From assembly GCA_002839375.1 (NCBI GenBank), contig PGXY01000005.1, positions 310,001-374,000 on the forward strand: a stretch of DNA of 64,000 bases, given 5' to 3'. The position numbers and the translations under genes are program-made. Below the pieces are notes generated by a model, which was not told where the DNA came from, ran no database searches, and worked only from the letters and a program-made list of their open reading frames with translations. Below are positions 1 through 8,372 of this stretch, piece after piece; position 1 is the first letter of the stretch; each line of letters begins with the position of its first letter. Source of the stretch: Spirochaetae bacterium HGW-Spirochaetae-1 (GTDB lineage Bacteria; Spirochaetota; UBA4802; UBA5550).

Positions 1-1348
1 CCACCCCGGGGATAAAGACATTTACCTCCACACCGGATCGATTGACCGTACAAAGATACTCACCCACAGACAGGGAAGCCATATAATATTTCACACGACC
101 CTTTCAGATATCGCGCCCTATAAAAGGGAAACGGCCATGCCTAACGAATCACAGATCCTTCCCGTTCTTTATTTCACATCACAGCCTTCCTGGAACACGC
201 TCACGGAATTCTACCGGTCCCTCCTGAAAAATAAATCCATTGTCAGCGATGAAATGAAAAATGCTTTAAAAAAAATAATCAGGCCGGAAGACTCTCCGGT
301 GGAAAAGACGCGTAAAATTTTTAACCATGTGACCGATGAGATACGGTATGTGGGGTTTGAACTGGGCCTTGGCGGGATACAACCGCGTTCCACGGATCAG
401 ACCTATCACTCCCGAATGGGAGACTGCAAGGACGTATCCCTGCTCCTTGCCGCCATGCTCAGGCAAGCGGGAGTCCCCGCTCATATCGCGTTGGTCCGGA
501 CCAGGGACCGGGGTACGGCAAATCTGGACGTTCCTTTTCTCGGTGAATTTAACCATGCGCTCTGCTATGTAGATATTGAGGGCGGATTCTTTCTGGATGG
601 AACGGTCGACAACACGGGCTACCGTGAACTCCCGTCGGACGACCGGCATGTCTCAGGCCTTGTCATATTTGATACGGGATACCGTTTCATCGATACGGGG
701 AGCAGTATCTATGAAAATACTATCGATACGGTAACCAATTCCGTTACCATAAATAGCGACGGGAGCGTCATGCTTGAACGGGAACTGGAAAAGAAGGGGG
801 CTTCGGCTTCCTCGGCACGGCAGTCCCTTAAAAACAGGGATGAAAAACTTAAATCGCTGAATGAATACTGGAATGACCACTTTCCGGGCGCCCGTGTCTC
901 CTCACTGGACATACAGGGGATGGACCGTGATGAACCGGTTCTCTACCGGTATAAGGTGGCAATCCCGTCCCTGATGCATATTGAAAACGATGAAATCATC
1001 TTCAGGCCCTTCCTGGTTGCCTCGTCCTATTACAGCAACTATGCAATGATAAAAACGAGGCAGCACCCCCTTGTCTTCTCCGATAAATGGGAAACGCTGG
1101 AGAACCTGACCTATGTCCTGCCGCCCGACTACTCGGTTAATTATCTGCCGGAATCCGAATCCTTCAATCACGAAAAGTTCACGGCAACCTACCGGTATTC
1201 CCTGTCAGATAAAAAAATCGTTATTCAGGCCAGGATATGCGTCAAAACCCGCAGCATCGGGCAAGAGGAGTATGAGGCATTCCGCAACTTCACCCGATTC
1301 ATTGACCGAAAAGAGATGGAGCGGATAGTTCTGGAAAAAAAACCATGA
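1..1348 (+). CDS. Transglutaminase-like protein (5' end outside window)
   Basis: The reading frame is open from the first bases, so the gene begins upstream; the Met at 137 is internal. Counting from that Met, the transglutaminase-like core shows Cys97 (in GDCKD), His140 (in FNHAL) and Asp154 (in FLDGT), the order of a Cys-His-Asp triad. The residues after it (about 180-403) are beta-rich and look like the C-terminal region of DUF3857/transglutaminase proteins, which are usually exported and anchored in the envelope of Gram-negative bacteria. Substrates are unknown; such domains may act as cysteine proteases or crosslinkers. It converges on the phospholipase D-like gene only 7 bases away, with no obvious terminator between them. 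The family call is firm; the function is inferred. Confidence 0.8.
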   Translation, partial: HPGDKDIYLHTGSIDRTKILTHRQGSHIIFHTTLSDIAPYKRETAMPNESQILPVLYFTSQPSWNTLTEFYRSLLKNKSIVSDEMKNALKKIIRPEDSPVEKTRKIFNHVTDEIRYVGFELGLGGIQPRSTDQTYHSRMGDCKDVSLLLAAMLRQAGVPAHIALVRTRDRGTANLDVPFLGEFNHALCYVDIEGGFFLDGTVDNTGYRELPSDDRHVSGLVIFDTGYRFIDTGSSIYENTIDTVTNSVTINSDGSVMLERELEKKGASASSARQSLKNRDEKLKSLNEYWNDHFPGARVSSLDIQGMDRDEPVLYRYKVAIPSLMHIENDEIIFRPFLVASSYYSNYAMIKTRQHPLVFSDKWETLENLTYVLPPDYSVNYLPESESFNHEKFTATYRYSLSDKKIVIQARICVKTRSIGQEEYEAFRNFTRFIDRKEMERIVLEKKP

Positions 1349-1355
1349 CTAGGCC

Positions 1356-2369
1356 TCATCGATAGAGCAGATAGAATTCCTTCAGATAGCTGTCCGCGAT
1401 CTTCCGGTTATCGATCATGACAACATTCTCGTCATTCCGCCTGCTGGCGTTCCGCGAGAAATTATAGGAGCCGGTTATAACCCGGCAGCCGTCAATTACA
1501 ATGACCTTGTGATGCATGGCATACCTGTTTCGGTCGGTTTTTACGGGCAGGCCCTCGAGTTTCATCTTGGTATACTCTGAATACTTTGAGCGTGTATCTC
1601 TCTTTTCAAACAGCCCGTAAACGGGAACACCCTCTTTAAATTTTTTAATCATGGCCTCGCCAATGCCTTCACTGGTGAAGGAAAAGGCCATGAAATGAAT
1701 GCTCGCTTCTGCCTTCTCTATTCTTTTTATAATGATTCGTTCAATATCATCCTCAGGTGAGAAGTAGGCATTAATATGAGAGTCATCGATCTTTACATAG
1801 TATTTTTTCTGGAAAAAGGGGAAGGCCATAAATTCCTTGCGGTTGCCGAAAATTCCCGAATCATGCATTTCACTGAATTCCTTCAGAAAAATATCGGCAA
1901 GCTCCGATGATGCGATGCAGATGGCATTGTTGTTATTCTTCCGGGATCCGTTGTCCGTTATATTGTACGAGCCGGTCCAGACGGTATTTCCGTCAATCAC
2001 GGCGAACTTGTTATGCATGAACCCCCTGCGGTTATCCGTAACGGGGTGGATGCCGTTCTTCCGCAGACGCGCCACCTCTTTCGTATCTGCGTTGTCTCTT
2101 TCTGTTACCAGGCGTACATCCACTCCCCTGCGTGCGGCATCGATCAACGCCCGGGATATCTTTTCCGAATCGATATCGTAAAAGGCTCCGCAAAAGGAAC
2201 TCCGGGCCTCCGCTATCAGACGAACCAGGGCCTCCTCGGGATTGAGCCGACCTACTGCGGTTCTTCCCGGTGTGGTAAAATAAACGGACCACCAGCTCCG
2301 TGTTTCAGCGGATGAGAGGGATAAAAACAGGGAGAGGACAAAACATATGGTAAAAAAACGCTTCATCAT
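1356..2369 (-). CDS. Secreted phospholipase D-like protein with two HKD motifs
   Basis: A 337-residue protein starting at the tandem ATG codons at 2369/2366, which immediately precede a signal peptide (MKRFFTICFVLSLFLSLSSA). A longer frame reaching 2558 would overlap the upstream gene and add a non-signal leader, so it was rejected. Two HxK-x4-D motifs are visible: HNKFAVIDG followed by WTGSYN, and HHKVIVIDG followed by ITGSYN. This is the two-lobed phospholipase D superfamily architecture used by PLD-type nucleases and cardiolipin-synthase-like enzymes. Each lobe supplies one His and Lys to the active site. With a signal peptide and no N-terminal membrane helices it looks more like a periplasmic PLD-family nuclease or phosphodiesterase than a cardiolipin synthase. 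It is last in a leftward run behind two unknown genes. Confidence 0.82.
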   Translation of the reverse strand: MMKRFFTICFVLSLFLSLSSAETRSWWSVYFTTPGRTAVGRLNPEEALVRLIAEARSSFCGAFYDIDSEKISRALIDAARRGVDVRLVTERDNADTKEVARLRKNGIHPVTDNRRGFMHNKFAVIDGNTVWTGSYNITDNGSRKNNNNAICIASSELADIFLKEFSEMHDSGIFGNRKEFMAFPFFQKKYYVKIDDSHINAYFSPEDDIERIIIKRIEKAEASIHFMAFSFTSEGIGEAMIKKFKEGVPVYGLFEKRDTRSKYSEYTKMKLEGLPVKTDRNRYAMHHKVIVIDGCRVITGSYNFSRNASRRNDENVVMIDNRKIADSYLKEFYLLYR

Positions 2370-2406
2370 AGCTGTATCACCGGGTTTATTATGGGCAGGT
2401 CCGTAA

Positions 2407-3435
2407 TCAAACCTTTTTCTTTTCCTGCACCGAGCCCTTTTCCTGTAGTTCCTGCCTTTTATCCATGATGATATTCTCATACTCGGTATACAGAAGCTGT
2501 TCCTCCCGGTTCGGGTAAATCGATTTGACTTTGCTGACCAGGGTTCTGAAGGGAGCAAGTTTTTTTAGATTGACCTGTGATTCGATCATTGTCCTGATCT
2601 CCTGGTCATTTCTCTGCAGAAGGTGAAGGTAGAATTCAAAGGCATTCCGAAGCTCTATGAGCATGGCGCGGTTCCGGTTTCCCTGTGAATCATCGGGTTC
2701 CTCGATATAGGAGTCTATAAAATTGACGATATATTCCGCATCCAGGGCAGTAAGATCAAAATCCAGGAGCAGCTGATTGACCTTTGAAAGATCCATGGCC
2801 CGCAGATGTATCCTGGCAAGAAAAACCGGGTTGGTAGACATCATGTTAATATTTACATCCTTTTCTGCTTCAGGCTCTTCCTGTTCATCAGGGCCGGGTT
2901 TTTCCTTCACTATGTGGATGATGTTTTCCGCCTTGTAACGGCTCCGTATGATGATAATATCATTTTCCGTTATAGATTCATCCACTATGACATAATCAGG
3001 TTTCATCTTTATATCTATTTCGCGTATCATCGTAGCTATATCCCGTATAATCTTTATACGGACGGGAATGGCATCGATGGTGAAATTTTTTTCGATGAAA
3101 ATATATTTAATGCTGCGCTCATTAAGATCGGTGTACGGCAGGATCATGGTCCCTTTACGGATTTTCAGTATGTGGTAATCCCGGGTATAATCCTCATTTA
3201 TATAGAATTTTTTTCCGACGAAAAAAATGAGAGGAATTTCACACACGGGGCTGGTGCTTTCCGGATTCACATAGACGGATTTCCCCCTGTTGTCAAAGGC
3301 AATGAATTGCCATTTCTTGAACATTATCTTGATGATGTAGCCGCCCGGCGTCTTTTCCTCGATAAAATCCATGTTAGTAGTTCCTGAAAAATAGCTCTGC
3401 TGAAAACAGACTTGCTGCGTCTGATAAAACTTCAT
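2407..3435 (-). CDS. Conserved-looking protein of unknown function
   Basis: A 342-residue protein starting at the ATG at 3435; a TTG at 3441 is an alternative two codons upstream. I do not recognise a family. The first 130 residues are rich in beta-prone, aromatic segments. There is an acidic stretch near residue 200 (PDEQEEPEAEKD), and the C-terminal third is helical and charged with a Lys-rich tail. No signal peptide or membrane segment is evident, so it is probably cytoplasmic. It lies 13 bases downstream of another unknown helical gene and 37 bases upstream of the phospholipase-like gene. All lie behind tsaD on the same strand and may be co-transcribed. Confidence 0.7.
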   Translation of the reverse strand: MKFYQTQQVCFQQSYFSGTTNMDFIEEKTPGGYIIKIMFKKWQFIAFDNRGKSVYVNPESTSPVCEIPLIFFVGKKFYINEDYTRDYHILKIRKGTMILPYTDLNERSIKYIFIEKNFTIDAIPVRIKIIRDIATMIREIDIKMKPDYVIVDESITENDIIIIRSRYKAENIIHIVKEKPGPDEQEEPEAEKDVNINMMSTNPVFLARIHLRAMDLSKVNQLLLDFDLTALDAEYIVNFIDSYIEEPDDSQGNRNRAMLIELRNAFEFYLHLLQRNDQEIRTMIESQVNLKKLAPFRTLVSKVKSIYPNREEQLLYTEYENIIMDKRQELQEKGSVQEKKKV

Positions 3436-3448
3436 GACCAAAACGGTT

Positions 3449-4210
3449 TCAGCTGTTTTCTGCGGCGAAGATAGCCCTCTTTCTGTATCGTTCCAGTTCC
3501 TTTTTATATTGATTTGACAGGTCCGTTATCTCGCTGAATTGACGGATAGTAAAAAAGGCTTTGATGAGCTGTTTCAACACCACATCATCTTTGAGTAGTG
3601 TCATCTGCTTCTGGGAACCGTTGAATATTTCATCGGCGTTGGAATAAAGGGAGCGGATGATTTCTTCAGCCGTTCCCGTAAGCTTGTTGATGGGCCGCCC
3701 GGTGCGGAAATGAATGTTTTTGATTACCAGGGCGATGAGATTCAGAATTTTTCGCTTTTTATCAGCCCGCATATCCTCGTTTATTTTTTCGAATGCGCTT
3801 ACTATTGTCTGATTTTTATTCTTGATTTTCGCCACGAGGTCGGTCTTCACATCGTGGGGAAGTTTGCCGAACACGGGGGGGTGATTGGAATAAAAGGCCT
3901 TGAGATATTCCTTTGACAGCATGATCAATCCGGCAAGCGAATCATTCACTGTCCCGCCTTCAATGGCGCTCCGCAGGTTTTCAATATCCACCTTAAGGAG
4001 TGAATCAGCATTTTCGAAAACGCCGGGCATGTCTAGATTTTCCAGAAAGAGCAGGAAATTTTTGCTGTCAGAGGCATCACGCTTGAAAAAATAATTGATC
4101 AGCAAATGCCTGAAAAGTTCCGTGGCGTTTCCCGCCAGATCGGACTCCTCTTCAAGATGAATAATCTGATCGATCAGGTTAAAATATGTTTCTTCTTTTA
4201 GAATGGGCAT
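3449..4210 (-). CDS. Helical protein of unknown function
   Basis: A 253-residue, almost entirely alpha-helical, charged protein beginning MPILKEETYFNLID. No signal peptide, membrane segment or enzymatic motif is visible and I cannot assign a family. Repeated leucine-rich amphipathic helices would suit a scaffold or protein-interaction role, but that is only a guess. It sits 56 bases downstream of tsaD and 13 bases upstream of the next unknown gene on the same strand. The two unknown proteins may work together. Confidence 0.68.
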   Translation of the reverse strand: MPILKEETYFNLIDQIIHLEEESDLAGNATELFRHLLINYFFKRDASDSKNFLLFLENLDMPGVFENADSLLKVDIENLRSAIEGGTVNDSLAGLIMLSKEYLKAFYSNHPPVFGKLPHDVKTDLVAKIKNKNQTIVSAFEKINEDMRADKKRKILNLIALVIKNIHFRTGRPINKLTGTAEEIIRSLYSNADEIFNGSQKQMTLLKDDVVLKQLIKAFFTIRQFSEITDLSNQYKKELERYRKRAIFAAENS

Positions 4211-4266
4211 AATTGGATCACGCTTGTATTAATATATTCAACATCTTGTTTAAATCAAGAAAATAA

Positions 4267-5262
4267 TCACCAGGCTCGCGCGTTCACGTCAACCGTAAGG
4301 TCATTGTGTTCCCCGCGGCTGAAATAGTGAAACGCAAGACCGGCAACCATGGCAGCATTATCGGTACAGAGTTTCGGTGAGGCGATGATTATTTTCTCCC
4401 TGCCCTTTTTTCCCTCGTCCAGGAGCTGCCTGAGCCTGCCATTTGCCGCCACGCCCCCGGCCACAACGATATCATTAATCCTGTATTTCCGGGCCGCAGC
4501 AAAGACCCGGCGGACCAGAACCTCCAGAGCCCTTTCCTGAAAACTATAGACTATCTCGGCCTTTTCCGCTCCCGGATTTTCCCTGATATAATTGACCACG
4601 GCGGTCTTAATCCCGCTGTAGGAAAAACGCATATCGCCGGGATCGGTGAGAATCTTAGGAAAAAGAACCTCGCGCCGTACCGCCTTTACCGCAAGCTTTT
4701 CTATGACCGGACCTCCCGGATATTCCAGTCCGAGATGCTTGGCCACCTTGTCAAAGGCCTCACCCACGGCGTCATCAACGGTTTTTCCGATAATCTCCAT
4801 AGCTCCGATCCCCGTGACCCGATACAGGGCTGTGTTTCCCCCGGAAATCAGCAGTCCTATGTAGGGGAAGGTGAGTCCATTCCCTTCAAGAAAGGGAGCA
4901 TAGAGATGGGCCTCCAGGTGATTCACCGCGATGAGGGGAATTTTCATGGCAAAGGCAATAGCCTTGGCCGACTGCAGGCCGATGAGCAGAGAGCCGACAA
5001 GCCCCGGCCTGCTGGTCGCCGCCACATAGGACAGATCATTAAAGGAGATACCTGCGTCATCCAGTGCGCTTTCTATGAGACCATTGATCACCTCAAGGTG
5101 CGAGCGGGAAGCGATTTCGGGCACAACGCCGAAATATTCTTTATGGAGGTCGATCTGACTGAATATATGATTGGCCAGAACCCGGCTCCCGTTTATTACA
5201 ATGGCCGCCGCCGTTTCATCGCAGGAACTCTCAAGTCCCAGCCCTATGACGTCACCGTGCAT
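4267..5262 (-). CDS. tsaD: tRNA N6-adenosine threonylcarbamoyltransferase TsaD
   Basis: A 331-residue protein of normal length for TsaD. It transfers the threonylcarbamoyl group from threonylcarbamoyl-AMP to A37 of ANN-decoding tRNAs, acting with TsaB and TsaE in the cytoplasm. Visible signatures are GLESSCDETAAAI at the N-terminus, HLEAHLYAPF with the two metal-binding histidines, LLISGGNTALY, EYPGGPVIEKLA, FSYSGIKTAV, VVAGGVAANGRLR and the closing SPKLCTDNAAMVAG. The start follows the ctpA stop by only 5 bases, so the two are almost certainly co-transcribed. Confidence 0.97.
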   Translation of the reverse strand: MHGDVIGLGLESSCDETAAAIVINGSRVLANHIFSQIDLHKEYFGVVPEIASRSHLEVINGLIESALDDAGISFNDLSYVAATSRPGLVGSLLIGLQSAKAIAFAMKIPLIAVNHLEAHLYAPFLEGNGLTFPYIGLLISGGNTALYRVTGIGAMEIIGKTVDDAVGEAFDKVAKHLGLEYPGGPVIEKLAVKAVRREVLFPKILTDPGDMRFSYSGIKTAVVNYIRENPGAEKAEIVYSFQERALEVLVRRVFAAARKYRINDIVVAGGVAANGRLRQLLDEGKKGREKIIIASPKLCTDNAAMVAGLAFHYFSRGEHNDLTVDVNARAW

Positions 5263-5267
5263 ATTTG

Positions 5268-6641
5268 TTACTGTACCTTTCCGGTTATTACTTCCATGGC
5301 CCTGACGAGCTGATTGTCGAATTCCAGGTCGTAGAGCGGTCGTTTTTTTAACTCATAAATCTTGTTCTTCAGCATGAGGTGGGCCGTTTTCTCCGACAGG
5401 ACCACATCATGCTTCTTCAGAAAAAGTTCAAACTGCTTTTTCGTTTCGGCATTGTATTCCATCTTTACCGGAATAAATTTTTCCATAAGCTTGAGTTTCG
5501 TTACCTGGTTAATGCCCTTCTTGTCATCCTTGTCCAGTTCCTCGGATTTCACCTCAAAGTCAGGATTGATGCCCTTGTTGTGTATCAATTCTCCCGAGGG
5601 AGTGTAATATTTTGCGATGGTTATGGCCACGCCGATATTGTCGTCCAGGTTATATGATTTCTGGACCGATCCTTTGCCGAAGGTCTTCTCACCCACAAGC
5701 TTTCCTCTCTTATTGTCGCGCATGGCCCCGGCAAAAATTTCCGATGCTGAAGCGCTCCCCTTGTTGACAAGCACCACTATATCTTCGACTGAAACAGGAT
5801 TATTTTCCGACTTGAAAATCCGTTCATTTTCACTGCCCTTTCTGCCCCGGGTGGAAACAACAACTTTCCCTTTTTCGAGGAAAAGATCGGAAATGCTCAC
5901 AGCCGCGGTGAGCAGCCCTCCTGGATTGTAGCGCAAATCGATGATCAGTTTTTCAGCCTTTTTAGCTTCAAGGTTTTTAAGGGCATCGGTGACATCCTGC
6001 GACGTTTCAGATCCGAAATTTTTTATCTTAATATATCCGATGGAAGTATTTTCAATCATCGCATATTCAACGCTCTGTATTTTAATCGGGGCGCGCTCAA
6101 TATCAATATCCAGAAGTTCATCAAATCCTTCCCTCTCGATGGAAAGCTGCACCTTTGTCCTGGGAAGCCCTTTTATCATCTTCACAATTTCGGAAAGCTT
6201 TTTGCCCTTGATGGGCGTGCTGTCAACTTTTTTGATAACATCACCGGCCTTGATACCAGAACGCATGGCGGGAGAATCATCAATGGGTGAAATCACCACG
6301 ATTTCATTGTCCCTGACCGTTATTTCGATGCCCACACCAACAAATTTTCCCGTTGTCATTTCCTTCAGTTCTTCATATCCCTTCTCGTCAAGAAAGCGGG
6401 AAAAGGGATCACCAAGGGCGCCTATCATGCCCCGTATGGCGCCGAAAAAAAGCTCCTTGTTATCCACATCCTCTACATATTCGGTTCTCAATATCTGGTA
6501 AACCCGATGAAAGTAATCCAGATACCGATGAGCCGGTTCTTCCGCCGACGCGAGAAAAGAAACATTTATTCCAATGAACAACCCGACAAGAAATGCCAGG
6601 GTCAGGAAGTGAATATTTCGCTCTTTAATTTTTTTTAACAT
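5268..6641 (-). CDS. ctpA: C-terminal processing peptidase, S41 family (CtpA/Prc-like)
   Basis: A 457-residue periplasmic serine protease. It opens with an uncleaved-type N-terminal hydrophobic segment (FLTLAFLVGLFIGINVSFLAS). A PDZ domain follows at about residues 95-180 (DSPAMRSGIKAGDVIKKVDS). The S41 catalytic core comes next, with the nucleophile in KGSASASEIFAGAM and the general-base lysine in GEKTFGKGSVQKSY. Family members cleave C-terminal segments of envelope proteins, lipoproteins or peptidoglycan hydrolases. The promoter region upstream is shared with the divergent thioesterase gene and holds strong operator-like palindromes (6711-6736 and 6799-6815). That suggests regulated rather than constitutive expression. 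Confidence 0.95.
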   Translation of the reverse strand: MLKKIKERNIHFLTLAFLVGLFIGINVSFLASAEEPAHRYLDYFHRVYQILRTEYVEDVDNKELFFGAIRGMIGALGDPFSRFLDEKGYEELKEMTTGKFVGVGIEITVRDNEIVVISPIDDSPAMRSGIKAGDVIKKVDSTPIKGKKLSEIVKMIKGLPRTKVQLSIEREGFDELLDIDIERAPIKIQSVEYAMIENTSIGYIKIKNFGSETSQDVTDALKNLEAKKAEKLIIDLRYNPGGLLTAAVSISDLFLEKGKVVVSTRGRKGSENERIFKSENNPVSVEDIVVLVNKGSASASEIFAGAMRDNKRGKLVGEKTFGKGSVQKSYNLDDNIGVAITIAKYYTPSGELIHNKGINPDFEVKSEELDKDDKKGINQVTKLKLMEKFIPVKMEYNAETKKQFELFLKKHDVVLSEKTAHLMLKNKIYELKKRPLYDLEFDNQLVRAMEVITGKVQ

Positions 6642-6710
6642 GATGATCTCCTGTCATTACAATGCGGAGGCAGTATACCTCAATTACACGTTTTCGGCTC
6701 CGCGGGCATT

Positions 6711-6736
6711 GATGTGTAAAATGAATTTTACACATC
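6711..6736. promoter_or_regulatory. Perfect 12-bp inverted repeat between divergent ctpA and thioesterase genes
   Basis: GATGTGTAAAAT and its exact reverse complement ATTTTACACATC are separated by two bases. The site lies 70 bases upstream of the ctpA start and about 125 upstream of the thioesterase start. No T-tract follows on either strand, so an operator for a dimeric regulator is more likely than a terminator. Just downstream, ATTGTCAAT occurs twice as a direct repeat (6748-6756 and 6763-6771, 15-base period). The cognate regulator is not in the window as far as I can tell. Confidence 0.6.
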
Positions 6737-6795
6737 ATGGACTGATGATTGTCAATGAAATAATTGTCAATCTTCCGAATACATCGGTATTTTTC

Positions 6796-6819
6796 TTGAC
6801 TCAGAACGTCTGAGTTCAA
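6796..6819. promoter_or_regulatory. Second palindromic operator-like site upstream of thioesterase
   Basis: ACTCAGA-ACG-TCTGAGT forms a perfect 7-bp inverted repeat (6799-6815) inside a longer imperfect one with TTGA and TTCAA ends. A -10-like TATACT follows at 6836-6841, and the Shine-Dalgarno TTGGAG at 6848-6853 leads into the ATG at 6861. Its placement just upstream of the promoter fits an activator or repressor site. Confidence 0.5.
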
Positions 6820-6860
6820 ATCATTCAAATTCTCTTATACTATCTATTTGGAGTAATGCA

Positions 6861-7301
6861 ATGCCGCGAATCCGACTTGATGAACAATCCTGTTATGAAT
6901 TTACCCATGAGATGGACGTACGGGCCTCTGATATCAACATGGGAGGACACCTGGGTCACACCGAACTTATCAATTACATTCACGAGGCCAGGGCCCTCAT
7001 GTTCGAAACATTCAATGTTCATGAAAGAGACCTGGGCGACGGTTGTACCGGCATTGTTATAGGTGATCTGGCCGTCAACTACCGGTCCGAAGTTTTCTGG
7101 GGCGATAAACTTATTATCAACAGCTCCATCGGTGAAATAAGCGGAAAAAGCTTCAGGATATTTCATCGCATAACCTGCCGGGGAGCCCTGGTCGCCCTGG
7201 TGGAGACCGGCATAATCGCTTTCTCTGTTACCGAAAGAAAAGCGCTTCCCCTGCCCGCCGTCTTTCTCGAAAAACTTCACACCCTGAGTGCCTGTGTATG
7301 A
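6861..7301 (+). CDS. Acyl-CoA thioesterase-like hotdog-fold protein
   Basis: A 146-residue protein of the length and pattern of 4HBT/YbgC-type single-hotdog thioesterases. The segment MDVRASDINMGGHLGHTELI resembles the family's active-site region, in which an acidic residue and surrounding His/Asn bind and hydrolyse an acyl-CoA or acyl-ACP thioester. A second recognisable stretch is LAVNYRSEVFWGDKL. The start at 6861 has TTGGAG eight bases upstream. The stop overlaps the start of the M55 peptidase gene by four bases (ATGA), indicating translational coupling. The true substrate cannot be read from sequence. Confidence 0.82.
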   Translation: MPRIRLDEQSCYEFTHEMDVRASDINMGGHLGHTELINYIHEARALMFETFNVHERDLGDGCTGIVIGDLAVNYRSEVFWGDKLIINSSIGEISGKSFRIFHRITCRGALVALVETGIIAFSVTERKALPLPAVFLEKLHTLSACV

Positions 7302-8200
7302 GCCTTCCCTGCAGGCATATCCTGGTCATAGCCGACATCGAAGGATCCTCGGGTTGCCGTGACTACGAAGCCTCGTCCTTCAGGACCATGAGCTGGGCAC
7401 GCGCCTGCCGAGACATGACCCTGGATGTGAAAGCCGTAACCGGCGCCCTCCTGGCCGCCGGAGCGGAAAGCGTCATGGTGAAAGACTTTCACCGTACGGG
7501 ATACAATATATTCCCTGAATTGCTCGATGAACGGGTCCGCCTTGTATCGGGATACCGTAACGGTCCTGTGCCCGGCATCGGCGATCCCGGCAACGCCGAA
7601 GTCGTTGTGATGATCGGCATGCATGCCCCATCCGGGTCAGACGGCTTCCTGGCCCACACCATGACCTCCCGGATCGCGCGGCTTCTGGTAAATGGAAGCC
7701 TGCTTTCAGAAGCACAGGTCTTCGCCGCATCACTGTCCCCTCACGGCATCCGGCCCGTCTTTTTTTCAGGGTGCCCCGTAGCATGCCGGTATGCCCGGGA
7801 AGCCATCCCCCGGCTTGAAACTTACGAGATCGACAAATCGGCCGGTTCCGTTTCGCCGGATGTTGAATCCTGGAGAAAGGGCCTTGCCGAAGCAGCGGTC
7901 CATTCATTGCGAAACATATCGTCGGAACCCTACGTAATGAAAGGTCCCTTTGAAGTTGAGATGACCATGCGCGACGGCAGTGCAGCGGCTGAAAAACTCG
8001 CCCGCCGATGGAATTTCACCTGCAAAGACGACACCATCCATTTCAGGGCAGAAGACTTTCATTCCCTTTATTACAGTCTTATCCGCATATGCTACCTGAC
8101 CCCCCTGGTGGAAAAATTACTTCCCCATGGCCTGGGGCTGTATAACCTCTATGGCTACCTGGGCCTGCGATGGGCCCGCAAACACGGTTCATTGCGATAA
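7298..8200 (+). CDS. M55 family D-aminopeptidase-like metallohydrolase
   Basis: A 300-residue protein resembling DppA of Bacillus, a zinc D-aminopeptidase that forms decameric rings and acts on D-amino-acid peptides from cell-wall turnover. Family-like elements are VIADIEGSSGC near the N-terminus (the metal-binding DxEG), VKDFHRTGYNIFPE, VVMIGMHAPSGSDGFLAHT and GSLLSEAQVFAA. No signal peptide is present, consistent with cytoplasmic family members. It is translationally coupled to the preceding thioesterase-like gene. The tail past residue 215 is less typical and may be lineage-specific. Confidence 0.85.
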   Translation: MSLPCRHILVIADIEGSSGCRDYEASSFRTMSWARACRDMTLDVKAVTGALLAAGAESVMVKDFHRTGYNIFPELLDERVRLVSGYRNGPVPGIGDPGNAEVVVMIGMHAPSGSDGFLAHTMTSRIARLLVNGSLLSEAQVFAASLSPHGIRPVFFSGCPVACRYAREAIPRLETYEIDKSAGSVSPDVESWRKGLAEAAVHSLRNISSEPYVMKGPFEVEMTMRDGSAAAEKLARRWNFTCKDDTIHFRAEDFHSLYYSLIRICYLTPLVEKLLPHGLGLYNLYGYLGLRWARKHGSLR

Positions 8201-8372
8201 ACATAAACTCTTTTGTCTGCGCCTTTAATAATGCAGGGTGCAACGATCCTCACCATATAGCATCGCCCTGATATTTGATTTATTCAAAGAATTGATATTG
8301 CCGATAGTGTAAGTGACGTGTTACTATACTGAATCTGTAAATTTTTTTCATCTGCCAGTTGGAGTGATAAAT

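Noticed and set aside
1356-2558. A longer start for the phospholipase D-like gene at 2558
   Set aside because: It would overlap the upstream gene by about 150 bases and bury the signal peptide. The start at 2369 precedes the signal directly.
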